NCBI GenBank assembly: GCA_008933995.1 | Contig: WARS01000036.1 | Coordinates: 4,936,419-5,000,418, forward strand | Direction: 5' to 3' | Source: Datnioides undecimradiatus | Lineage: Eukaryota > Chordata > Actinopteri > Lobotiformes > Datnioididae | Length of the DNA: 64,000 nt | Shown: positions 11,406 to 26,417 of the stretch, piece after piece | How positions within the stretch are numbered: the first letter of the stretch is position 1 | Layout: each line of letters begins with the position of its first letter | The notes under the pieces: model-generated | Databases searched by the model: none | Told to the model about the DNA's origin: nothing | What the model saw: the letters and a program-made list of their open reading frames with translations, nothing else | Made by a program: the position numbers and the translations under genes

Positions 11406-14400
11406 CGTGTGTGTTTGTGCACAAGCTCGTATCTGTGTGTGGCTCTCGTGGATTAAAAAGACACAAAGTGGAATATTTTCAAAATAGTTGGCACGCACAG
11501 ACAAAGACTTGGCTTGACTTGGAACAAAACTCTCTCTTCTCTTACACACAGTAAGTGGATTGTTCTGCCAACGCGATAAGGGTATTTTTCTCAACATCAG
11601 AGCACTCAAAGTACCACCAGCAAATGTTTGGGAGAAGTGTGTCTCTTTTAACTAACGCTGCTTTTGAACAGGTTTTTCCCCTAAATCTCTTTACTATTTT
11701 TTTCTCCCTAACCCGTCCACACCATCTCCTCACCTCAGTACTTTCTTTGAGACGTACTTGGACAGCCTGTTTTCACAGCAGCCATTGACTGTCTCTGTTG
11801 TGATTAAGCAGATGTTTTATTGCAGACTGGAACAGTCATTACTGCCATAAACCCATCTGTGGAATTGCTTTTTATGCAAATTTACAAAGCATCTGCATAA
11901 ATAAAGTTCTAATTAATACCTTTCTGCAAACCTCTGCGCTCTTTGATTCCTAAGTGTTCTTAATTGTGTACAAGCAGGTAGAAAGTACAAATCAATGCTC
12001 ACAACATGAGAGGGTTTTGTTCTCCGTGTACACCATTTGTGTTTTTATAACTCTTTTAGTAGAACTGTGAATGAAGAGGAAATAAACGTTGCTTAGCAAT
12101 ATTTTACACATTTATAGATTTTTTTAAAGCACCCTGCTCAGCTGTTATTTAAAGATATACGGTATAGTTACACATAATTAGATTTTGACAACCCAACATG
12201 GTTAATTATTGACAATTCTTTGATTAGAAATGAGCTTCAAGCAATTTCAATCAAGGATAACATTTATGTAAAGATGCAGTGAGTAGCATTTTTAGCTCCC
12301 GTTGTAGGTTACAAGGGAAATAAAACAAAATCTGCTGCTACCGGTTGATTGGGAACTACTGAAGAGTAAAGTTTCCCCGAGAACATTAAGGCTGCTTTAT
12401 AGATCCCTTTGTTGTGAGGGTGCCAATGGAAGCTCATTAATTTCCCCAGGTTTTTAATAGGGAGTGTTGAACATGTGGCAAGAGTTGTCTTGGTGGGACC
12501 CTTATGAGTTGCACCTCTGCTGTTGAAGGGATGCCATGCTTTTTATTGTAAAGGTGTCCTTTGCTAAGTAATCAAGTGCATTTTGTTGTTTTGAAAATTG
12601 TGCATACCTATTTACTTAAGCGGAGTGACTGATGATATATGTTTAAAATTCAAATGTAGTCACTTTTAATATGCCATTTAATATGTCAGCCTGTACTTTT
12701 AGAAACTGATAACACCTCCTGTTTTGTAACTGTAAAATAATGGTATGAATAATTAATTTTCTGCTCACATTCCCTAATGCCTATGATCTCGGCAAAGTGT
12801 GTCATTATAATGAACCCAACACAGTGAAGCTTTGGTGCGGATGTTGTTGTATGCCAAAGTACAGTGATAACAAATAAATATAAAAGCTAAAATGCATTTA
12901 CAGTGAACTTGAACTTCCATTACCTTTGAAATCAGAGGGAGAAAAGAAATGCTGTGAATAAAGAAAGACTTTGTTTCATGATTAAAGGAGGCATCTGAGC
13001 CATGAGTGAGCGAGGAGGAGGGGCTGCAGTCAGTGAGGTCAGGGGAAAATGAAGAATGGGCTTCAAAAAGTGGAGAAAAGTTGGGATGAAGGCAGAGTTC
13101 GCTGCATTTAACATTTGTTTTGTAGGAATGAAAGAACGACATAATGCGCAAAATCAAGCGCATGTCCTAACTTCTTGTGTGAAACAACAGGTCATCTTCG
13201 GGTTGCTTCACTAGGTGGCAGTGTCACTTTTTAAACACATTAGCGCTTGGGTAGCTGAGCATTACACAATGTGTGATCAACTGTTGAGCACTGGATTTGC
13301 ATACTTAGTTCATGCGGGTGGAGACACAGATACGCACGAGCAAACTTTTGCAATTGTAACTAAATATCAGATTATAGTTAGGATTATTCCGGCTGCTGTA
13401 CTGCATGCAGAAGTTGGTGCCATTCACTTTTGTAACTTGGCGACAGCTCCCTGGTAAAAAGAAGTGCAAACACCCCGACTGAAGACAGTCTGCTTTCATC
13501 AACATTGCAGTGCACAGCCTGGATATCTTAGACAGGACAAAATACAAATACAGGTTATGCTACTCTGTCTCTCTCTCATCAGCTTGTGAGATCTCGCAAC
13601 TTTTAGCATAATGAATTTAGCAGGGATGCCTCCTCTACACAGTCCATCAGGCCTGCCATCTACAAGATTAAATTATGTCTGTAAGCATTAAAGCTTTGAT
13701 GCTGTATTTGGGCGGCATGCATGCATCCATTTGCAAAATTCTATATAACAAAATTAAAAACATGGACACCTATGGAAAATGGCTTGGCACTAGCACTTAA
13801 ACCCAACCACTCCAAACAGTCTGCTGACTAATGCATTTCTAATCATTTCTGTGATCAATGTTAGCTACTGTGCAATAAGATTAATCAGCCATATGCAAAG
13901 CTAGGATCACCTTGAACAAGAAGGAAGAAAAAAGGAGATAAAAGGACCGAAAGAAAGCGTCTTCGCTATTATGTATGATAAGCACACCGTACAGAAATAA
14001 AGCACACCTGCATTATTCACGTTTTTCATGCCGTTGGTTTTGTGTGTGTACGTGTGTGTGTTTGAGCGGCATTACACCGTTGTGCTCCCCTCAGCTGTGC
14101 TTTGGCATCTGTGCGTGGCCATCTCACTGCTGAATAGCTGCCTGATTATTCCAAATCTAAGGGAATATTCAAACAAGGCCGATAATGCATTCTTCCATAT
14201 GATTCTCCAGAGCTGGGACAGCTGTTCAGCAGCTTTCAATGCCATGTTCAGAAAGGGACAGATTTCTCTGCTCAATTAATAGGCCCCATTAAAAAGCAGG
14301 GAGAAGTTTGACAAATGAAGCAGAGATTCGGTTTGTCTCGGAGAGGGGGGCTTCAAAAATAACAAGCTCATATCGCTGATAAATAGCTACACTTTAACCA

Positions 14401-17400
14401 AAATGATTGGGAAATTAATGTTTAACTTCATAATCAATGGCCACACAGGATTTCAATGGCCATGTAGGCAAACTGGGCTGATGCATTGAAATGCGCCTCT
14501 GTGAGAACACAAAGCCCGCACTATACGGGGAGCGCCGTGTACATTTCTAGACAATAACTGTCAGTAACTTTGTCACGGATGCAGTTGTCCAAATCAAACA
14601 GATTACAACTGGGTCAATTTTGCAAAACCTGTCCAACCAAATGATAAAACTTTAATGACAAGAATTTGTCAGCCGCATCAGACAGGAGGAATTACCGGAG
14701 ATCAGTGTGTCTTTGTTCACTCCACTTTGGCCACACAGTGATTTGAGAACGCGGAGCGGTGCTGCGGTGCCGGTGCCTTGTAAAGTTTCAACTGGCAGAT
14801 GAATTCTTTCAGTCTGGCTCTCCCCCCTCGTCCCTCTCTCCCTCTCGCTCTCTCTTCAGAACAACGAGGAGGTTGTCTGGCCAAGGGCACACCTGTAAGG
14901 TGCAGACCCTCGACAGGCTTACCTCAGTGGCCTCTCCTGCTGTACTCAAAAGGCAATTATTTCTCCCAGAAGATAGAGCACTGTCAACTTCAAACAGAGG
15001 ACATTCTTTAGGCAGATTAGACTAAAATTATGTTTTATTATTTCGGCCCTGAAGAATGAATTGGACTCTATTTGGTCGTCTTTGTGGTGAAATCCAAGAC
15101 AGTTTAAATGGCAGAGGTATGTTTGGAGTCAGGGTAATACTCTGGTGTCTTTATGAAAGGGCAACAGAGAGGATCAGATTAGAAGCTGAACAGCGAGAGT
15201 CTTTCAGTGCGGCTGTGCTATCATCTCTGTCTTCTTGTCCGTGCCTGTAGAGAGGTTAAATTAAATGGCTGTAATAAATGTTTTGGTCTTGCTGATGTGG
15301 TATGGCTGGCTATCAAACGAAAACACTGTGGAGAAACGGCATGGTGGAAGATCAGAGAGAGGAACAAATGGAGGGTGGGAGAACTATGTCAGCACATTAC
15401 CAACATTAGAAACGGACTTGTTTTCACTTAAACCTCAATTATAATGGTGGCTCCAGAAACAATTATATTGATGAATGCTTTCTAAGTTACTGTAATTAAA
15501 TTATTCCATTTAATTAACGAATTATATTGAATTTCTCCCCAGAGGACGGCATTAGCCTCATCTGCTGTTTTACAAACAGGAGTACTCTAATGTTGTGTGC
15601 TATGGAAATGATTACTAATGCCTAATGAAACTGTGTCAGATCAGATAAATGCTGCACAGAGTCAACAAGCCAAGCTTGTAACACAGCCAAACTTGAGACG
15701 AAATAATAAAGCCAAAGAAGAAATTATTGATTCTGTTTTTTTCAAGGACAGGCTTTGTAAAGCTGGCATCAAATAAATTATAATTCTGAGTGCCTATACT
15801 CGAGGATTTAAAGAGAGCATCCAAAGTCAAACAAAACATATATTGAACAAGCTTTTTAAAATAAACATCTCTGTCTAACTGCACACGCCAAGCTTTGAGT
15901 TCATAATGAAAATGAAGAAAATGAAATAATAAAATGTTTGAAAATGAATTTGTGTGCATCAACACAAACACAATAAGAATAGAACAAAAAAAAATCTTAA
16001 TAGCACAAAGTGTCAGTTGATTGCATAAAATAGCATCACACTGTTGTTTCCACTCGCTGGCTATAGAAGGTAATTGTAGACAATATAAAAGTGGAACGCA
16101 TTAACAGTGTTACTTTGATGGTTCAGCAGTACAAAGCTGCAACACCGTGAATGCACAAGTGAAGTTTCACTGCAGCTGACCATTGCCCTCTGGTGGGAGT
16201 GCCAAGCACCTGCTTGAAGACGGGGCTATATATAGAGCAGACGATTTGCTTGTATTTCTTGTGTTACACTGAATGTCATAACATTTAAGATTATTGGCGG
16301 ATAAACAAAGATAAAATAGCTGCTCACAAATGTACACACTATTAGTCAGATGAATTTCACAAACAAAGCACAGAAAATTATTCCACCTGCTTACTGAAAG
16401 TTACTTTGCCCTTTCGAAATAAAAAAAACCCCTGTGCTTACAGTAGCAATGTGCTACATGTGTTTATTGTCCTGTCCCCTCTTGGCTTGGCCATATTAGT
16501 CCATGTGAGAGGAGAGAGGAGTTGTGATGCTGTAAGCACATACCGTGCATTCTCTCTCCTCCGCTGTGCAGTTGTTGGGCATATTGTGAGGTTTTAATAC
16601 GGGGGATATGGAGGAGGGCTCGGCTCACATTCGCTGTACAGGAAGAGCCACGGCCAAGAATGACAGTTGCTCCTCTTGGAGCTGAGACATCCGTGGATTT
16701 AGATTGCACTTTGAAAGGTCAGCACATGACAGGCAATCAGTCAGCTCCTAATTGGATGATCAGCAGTCATTTAAATATGTTTCAGATTTTTTTTTTTTTT
16801 TTTCATGAAAAATATGAGTGGGTGAGCATTTTCTTGGTGAGCGCTCATTCTGATTATGTGAGCACTTTGTGTGTGTGCATCCTTAAAAATAGTGTCACAT
16901 AACCAAGACGGATAAGGAGGAAACCAACTTTTATTTTTGCACATTTTTCTCCAGAATAACATGACAAAGAGCTTTAAAGTAAAGGAAGGACAACGCAGTA
17001 ACCGGAAGTTAAAAATGAACTGAAATGACTAAAATAAAATCCTAATTAAAACAAATACAACAAAAAACAGTGAGTTAGGAGAAGACTGAAAGATTTTTTA
17101 AAAACACTGTTTTGACCAGGAATCTATGAGAGGGGGAAATGTTGTGTTTTCACTGCAGTTTCCCTTCATTCATAAACCCCAAATAAAAAGCAGTGGATGA
17201 ATTTGCTTTCTCGGAGTAATGGTAGAAAACATATTTCACATAACACAGCCTATATGAACAGCTTTGTCAATAAGCTTAGGTTTCACATATTACCTCAGAG
17301 ATACTCACATTTAAAGCGTGTTCAGTCAAGCCTACGGTGGGTGCAGTTACAACATTTTAATAAGAGGACAGAAACTGCCTGAAGTAAAACATGAGCGGGT

Positions 17401-18490
17401 GTGGCAGTAAATGCCACATTAGAAAAATCCTTTTACACACACTGAGGGTTTTTTTTTTTTCCACATAATGTAATGCTGCTTAGCCTCGACATCTGGGCCA
17501 ACATTACCTGTGTTTCCAGTTCCAGCATGTTGCGCTGGCAGTATCACCGACATACTGGTTAATACTTCATACACCTGTGTGGGAAAAAGGCAAAACCCTG
17601 TCAAGTGAGTTCTGTTTTGTTAAGCCGAGCTATAAAGCTGCTGTCACCGTGATCTCGAGAGGGCTGGAAGTTGGATTACAGATTCTTTGTCATCACCGAG
17701 CCAGAAATCTACAGTATATCCAAGGATGTAAAGAACAGAAAAGGCAGATAAAAGCATCATATGTCAGAGTTCCTACAAGGTCACGAGAAAGTGGTATGTA
17801 ACAAGTAAAAATGACTACCTGAATGCAGCATGTGCAATTGAGTTCTGTGTAACATGAGGTTAGGTGCAGAGTGACACATGAGGTATTTGAGTGAAATGCT
17901 GAGCTATTTTGATGGAAACATCCACTGCCAGTATATGTGTGCAGGCTTCACTGCTGGCTCAGGAATGTTGGCATCAAGTATGCAGTCCTGACAGACAGCT
18001 GCACTGCAGTGGCGTTTTTAACATGCCAGACCAGGACCCAAGCGTGCTGGAGGCTCTAAAGACAAACCAGAAACTGCATCAGAAAGAAAAGTAAAGGGCA
18101 GGTGTGACACTGAGAAATCACTGAATTTATGCATGGAGGTTGCAGGGGCAAAAAAAAAAAGCTTTTGAAATAAAATTTTACAAAAGAAAAATGAAGAAAT
18201 GAATTTAATTTTAACTTCTCACACCCTGTTTATGTTTGGCCCTCGAATCACAAGTCATATGGGAGATAAAGAAGGCACACAGAAACACTGCGCTGATTGA
18301 GCCGGTGACTTGACTGACTCACTTTACTCCGAAGTCTGTGGATAAACTGCTCAGTTACTCGACACGCTCACCTTCCTCAATTGCCTCTTTATCCTCACGT
18401 GTTTAGTGTTATTTCTACCCTCACATCACCTCATCGTACAACCACAGTATTCATTACATTAGGCGTATCCTGATCGCCTGCTCGTCCTGT
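6831..18490. other. Intergenic region upstream of klf5 with CNE-like blocks
   Basis: No coding exon recognised. Several non-repetitive blocks have the look of vertebrate conserved non-coding elements, with ATTA/TAATTA cores, octamer-like ATGCAAAT and little simple sequence: about 8180-8460, 8800-9010, 11810-11990 and 15430-15640. They would be candidate enhancers for klf5 or klf12. This reading is by composition only, without alignment. A GT/GC microsatellite lies at 11375-11413. Confidence 0.5.
11375..11413. repeat. (TG)n(CG)n alternating purine-pyrimidine tract
   Basis: A run of about eleven TG units is followed directly by about five CG units and then more TG. The strictly alternating purine-pyrimidine pattern is known to favour Z-DNA. 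Confidence 0.85.
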
Positions 18491-18692
18491 TTATTTTGTA
18501 CATGTTCAGCCCCGCCCTGCAGACGCGCTGATTCCACGCAGTTGCGTAATTTGACAAGCCAGCGCAAAAATAGGGAGAATGAGCGTTTGACAGCTGGCTC
18601 TTTGCGCGTCCAGATTGTTTCGAAACAAAAGAACACCTATGCTTAATTTATTTGTGAAAGATTTCGGATAGTTAGACGGTACCTCCGCTTTT
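18491..18692 (+). promoter_or_regulatory. klf5: klf5 promoter / 5' UTR candidate
   Basis: The region just before the proposed klf5 start is more GC- and CpG-rich than its surroundings. It has a GC box CCCCGCCC at 18510-18517, the kind of site bound by SP/KLF proteins, and a C/EBP-like TTGCGTAAT at 18542-18550. No TATA box is convincing. The transcription start was not determined; the 5' UTR would lie in this span. Confidence 0.5.
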
Positions 18693-21273
<2,581 letters not shown>

Positions 21274-23110
21274 AGCGCCTCCCCTGCAAATGAGCTCAAT
21301 CTTTTTATTTGTCCATAAATGTGGACTTACATATCAGCAAACAAACAAAGTAAAAACTGTGGATTATTCCACTCGCTCCCCAGTGGAGACATTCTTAGCA
21401 GTGCTGGCCCACAAGTAATTGTTTCTTTTATTGTGAAAAGATCAAATATTACCGTTGCCTTATATTATTTCCAAACCTGTCCCCCCTGTAGATGGGGAAC
21501 TTTTGCAGAGGTGTCAAAAATAATTTGCCAAATGTAATAATTTTTATTCTCATTATTTTGTCGTACTGCAAAGAACATTAAGAAATCAAACATTAATCTT
21601 TTATTCGTAAGTTTTTCACTGTACAGTTCACTTCAACAGTGTGGCGTCATTTATGGGCATTTATTTGATGAACTTAAATAACAAGCTGCCATAGTCTAAG
21701 TGCAGATATAAGTATTCCTAAGAACTGGAAGGTCAAAGAACATGTCAAGAAGGTCAAAGGATTGATGGTGTACGTATGTGTGCCGTCGCACCTGAACAAG
21801 TTATGGATTTAATAAAAGACTCAGCAGGAGATAGAGGTATTGGGACGAGCGCTGTTTGCGAGCCATGTGGAGAGTGCAGTGCTTACAGCATGACTTTAAC
21901 ACTGCCAGATTTATAGATCACTTTGCCACTGAGGACAACTTTACTCAAGAAAATCTATATTTCCTCATAACACTGAAATAAAAGGAAGATAATGGGTGTG
22001 AGATATTGATCATAGTCATTTGGACAGCATTATGAATGTTCTATATCCGTGCCCCTATACTGTAACATAGATGCGGTCATTACAGAACGTGTTAAATGTC
22101 TTTCTGGATTTTATTTAACTGTAGAGAAGGTTGAACTTGTTTTGTTGTTGTCGTTGTTTGTCTGTCCCATGTTAATCTCAGCCACATAGCAATATGTCAG
22201 CCCGAGTACATGACATTTCAGCCGCAGGTCAGAGTTTGTTGTTACGGCGGACGAATCGAGACTCGTTCATCCTGACTTTGTTTTGGTAGCAAATTACGTG
22301 TCCGAACATTAAGTATCTCACGGGGCATCGTGTTACTGATGATTTGTGGTTTCAAAGTGATGTCTGTGAGCCTGAGACTGTTTTTTTTTTTTTTTCCTTT
22401 TTTCAGATTTAGACTGAGCACCTGCCAGTCCGAACATCTGGGCAATCTTTTGGTTTCTTTGACTACACCCCACGTATTCAAACGCCTTTTCAAAGTGCCT
22501 TGAACCACTTCTTTTTTGGAGGGGGGAGGGGGTGAATGAAAAGCAAAGCCGGTCCGTTGGGACAATATTCTTTTATCAGGTACTCTACTTTGCTAAATTG
22601 ACTCTGTATGTTGGCTGCCCCCTCCTCTTTTTTCTATTTATGACCAAGTTTCTATATAATTTGATTCAGGTTGTAATAAAATAGATTTTTTTTTTTTGAA
22701 GCCTCTATAATTTGTTAAGATGTACATATTTTGTATCTGCTGTTTAAGGATACAGTGCATTGATTGTTTTTTGGGTGTATAAAGATTTTAAACTCTGGTT
22801 TTTTTAAATTGACAAAGACTGTTTATTTTTAATTCTTATTTTTGGCAAAGTCTGAGAAGGATCAAATTATAAACTATTGTTACAGTCTTCACTGTCATTA
22901 CTTTTTTCCAGCCAAGATAGCCGCTCAGTTTAGTGTGTGCCAGTGAATTATTGCAATACTTTGAAAATATATACACACACACAAAGATTTTGACATGAGA
23001 GGTGTTAAAACATTTTGTGTCATAGCTTCATAACATGAAGATGTAGTCTAAATTGTTCAAATGTGCTATGAAGCCCTGTGACCCTGAAAATAAAAGTTTT
23101 GTGTTCGAGG
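21274..23110 (+). other. klf5: klf5 3' UTR (probable)
   Basis: AT-rich sequence after the stop, with AATAAA signals at 21811, 22675 and 23089. A Pumilio-type TGTACATA sits at 22721-22728, and AU-rich stretches surround it at 22680-22850. No coding frame is recognised. The true end depends on which polyadenylation signal is used. Confidence 0.5.
23089..23094 (+). terminator. klf5: klf5 polyadenylation signal candidate (AATAAA)
   Basis: AATAAA followed within 20 bases by the GT-rich GTTTTGTGTTCG, a good distal poly(A) site layout. The upstream alternative at 22675-22680 is also plausible. Confidence 0.5.
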
Positions 23111-24500
23111 TTTCTTCTTGACCGTGTCATTTTTAAAATATATTTTTTTCTAGACATTCGTATTAATTCTCCTCCGTTCTTTTGAAAACCATTAACCCTC
23201 CTAGTTGTTAAGTAAACGTCTGACACCTTTACACAGCATTTCATTCCAGGCTTCTGTGCACTATAGCTTGTAGCTAAAGGTCAAACCAGAGTTATCATGG
23301 ATATGGAAATATGGAAAGTGTTGCAGTGTTGATAATTCTTTCTTGACTTTTATCTCACTGTTTTTTATGTGTAACGAGAAATACGAAGGCCTGACTTAAA
23401 AATGTGAATAGGTTAATTCAAAGAAATGTGCTGATCATAAAGCTGGTTAAGAAGGAGCAATGACTGCAGCTGCATTTGCAAATGTTTTTCCTCAGATGCG
23501 GTTCGCAAGATTTGATATTATTCCAAAATCCAACTTGCATTCATCCCTCAGTGTGAGATTGTCTTCCATTTCGGTTGTTGATTTGGCCTCAGCGTTCAGC
23601 AATTGTTCAGGGACACACCCTTAAACCACCTGTTCTTATTAATGAGTTCATGTCATGAAAACAAAATGTGATGACTTCCTTTTTTTGTGTTTTAATTCTT
23701 GGAAGGTGTCCTTCAACATGAGTCATAGCAGAGGCTCTGACTACAGGTGCCAAGAGAAACCGTACAAATGAAAATAGTTGTCTGAGCTTGTCCTGAGTGC
23801 TGAGGCACCTTGCTGTCATAATATCACTTCTATTTGTTTTCGCCTTCTTTCGACTCTACTTTGCTTGTACAGTATGGCCTGCACAGTACAAAGCTCCTGT
23901 GAGTAATAAATCACGCATGTGATATACTGCACGGCGAAATGCTTTGTGGTGTGGGAATTGAAACCTTGCTATTGTAATCATCTGAATCCTTTGCTGGCTG
24001 ACAGAAACATTCATCCAGATCCAGTAATAATGGAGGACCGTACAGGATGTACTGGGTACGTGCTTTTAAACGCAACCTGTTCTCGGAAACTGTATTCACT
24101 ACATGTAGTGTTAAAACATACCAGGTCTTAAAATACCTCTGTCTGTTGGTATTAGATAATAACAAAGCAACATGATATCGTGTAGAGGTACACCATGTTT
24201 TTCTTGCATGTTTAAATGTGTAAATGAAGTCAGAAGAAGATATATATGTTTACTAGAAAGTGAAGGAAGCAGTGATCATCCAAGAGTTTCTCCTCCTCTT
24301 CGTGTGAGCAGATGTACAAGCCACTGTACTGTATATTAACTAGAATTTAAAATGCCTTCGCTAATACCAAGATTAGGTTTCTGAATGCCACAGAATGTGA
24401 GTACAGTACTCAAATGTCCAAGTGACACGGACACCACATACCACCCATCTCAGTCGTAGATAGCAACTAGCTCCATACCAGCGTGTTACATACAAAATGC
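23111..24500. other. Gap between convergent klf5 and klf12 3' ends
   Basis: About 1.4 kb of AT-rich sequence with no gene recognised. It separates the proposed distal poly(A) sites of the two convergent genes. Confidence 0.5.
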
Positions 24501-24503
24501 AAC

Positions 24504-24509
24504 TTTATT
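24504..24509 (-). terminator. klf12: klf12 distal polyadenylation signal candidate
   Basis: TTTATT on the plus strand, i.e. AATAAA on the minus strand, followed downstream in the transcript by a GT-rich element (TTTTGTATGT). It is one of several possible signals. Confidence 0.4.
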
Positions 24510-26386
24510 AACCTTCATGCCTCCATTCATATTGATATACATGTATATGTTTGAACTTATTTTAATTTCACAGCTCCATCCATATGAAAAATACAGAGAA
24601 AAAGGCAAAACACTGACTGGATACTTAAACAACTCTTGGAGAAAGGAAAAGTGTAACAGAAAAGAAAAGGACACCTGTTCTTGAAGTCTTGAAAAATATC
24701 AGGATTAAAAATTTCTTTTACAGATTCCATGAGCAGAATCTCCCTTTTGAAGCGATGCTGAGCAATATCACAATTTTTTTTTTTTATTCATTTATTTTTT
24801 TTCTTACGGTAAGAATGAAAAGATCTGAATATATTTACACTACACTCACTTTACATAAATACAGGAACAACGATTACTGTACGTAATATCAGCAAACTTG
24901 AAACAAAGGCATTGGCTTCACTACTTAAATTTTCAAAACCAGGAACTCAAAAGCAGATGTTACACAGAAAGTAAAATAGATATTGAACTGATAGAGAAGT
25001 GTAAGATTCATCAACAAAGGCGTCGCTCTACAGCCAGAATCCCAGCCACAGGATTTGTTTTTTCTCCCTGTGAGTAAGATTCCTCATTATCTTCCATGGA
25101 GTCACCATGTTGAACTCATGTGATGAAGCTGAAACATCAAGAGGCCTTTGTAACTCACTTGTGCTCCCCTCAGAGGAAGTGACTTATTGCAAGCAAAGTA
25201 ATAACGCGAGCCTGTGAAAGTGTTATGGGAGAATGCTGCATTTGACACGACGGCATAAGGCTCAGTGCGAAAACAAAGTGAAACATTAGAGGTCCGCCTT
25301 GCATAAGGTTGTCTGTGCTTTTTCCTAAATTCATGGTTTCCCATTTGAAAATTTATTAATTTGAGCACACGTGTTGAAATCGAAACTCTGCACAGAGCAG
25401 CTGATATTACAAGTTTGCAATATGAGGCACTATTCATTATTATTGCATAACTTTGACCCTGGTTACCGTTACAAAATTATGCTTTAAAATGAGGAAAGAG
25501 ATACTGAAGGGAAATATAATACACCCTGTCCTGTGGAGACACCATATTCAAGTCTAATTGAATTGAGCAAAAAGTGGTGTATTAAGGCATGCAACGTCAT
25601 ACACTGGAGACGAGAGTACGCGTGTTTTTGATATGTGCTTGATCAATAGAATTTCTTGTCGCAAAACAGCAACACAGGGAATCGAGTACCTTAATACGGT
25701 CAGTGTATATAAATAATTTGTAGATCATAGCAAACACTGGTTCAGCCTTGGGAATAAAAATGATTTGATCGTGAACTTATTTAACCACAAACCGAAGAAA
25801 GCAAACTGTTCCGTAACGTCACATATGATAATTTACATGATGAATACCATTAGCCCCATTTCACTGTATATCAAATTAGATAAATTACAGTCTCTGAAAA
25901 AGACTTTACATGTATAAATGTATTTCCTGCATCTACTAATCAAAAGCCCTATTTTTCCAATGTATATACAGGCTGTAGAACTTTGTAATAAGTTTTATCT
26001 TCACTATCACATATATTACAACATTTCAAAAGATCCTTTTTTACAGAAGAACAAAAGAGAGTTATATGCAATGATGAAGTGCCCCTCATTAATAAAATGT
26101 TCTCATACATTATATGGATGATAAAATATGATGACGATTATTTGTTTATAAATTGACATCTGAAATAAAATAATTTGAAAATCATACTAATAAACAAACA
26201 AGGTGCTGATATGCGTTTGCCAAAAAATGATAATACAACTGGGCATAATGACATGTGCGCAAACAATATACATAAATAAAGAGGACATACATTACCATTC
26301 TCCATTACATCAAAAGGGTGTCACATACATTTGGGGTGCATGTGTGGAAATGACTTCCTGGATCTGGCTACTTCACCGACAGCGAA

Positions 26387-26417
26387 GGGGATGGGGGTGG
26401 GGGTGGGGGTGGGGGGG
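26387..26417 (+). other. G-quadruplex-capable G-run cluster
   Basis: Five runs of four to seven G separated by one or two bases (GGGGAT then GGGGGT repeated). This matches the classical G4 pattern very strongly on the plus strand. In the klf12 transcript (minus strand) the same stretch would be C-rich. Confidence 0.8.
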
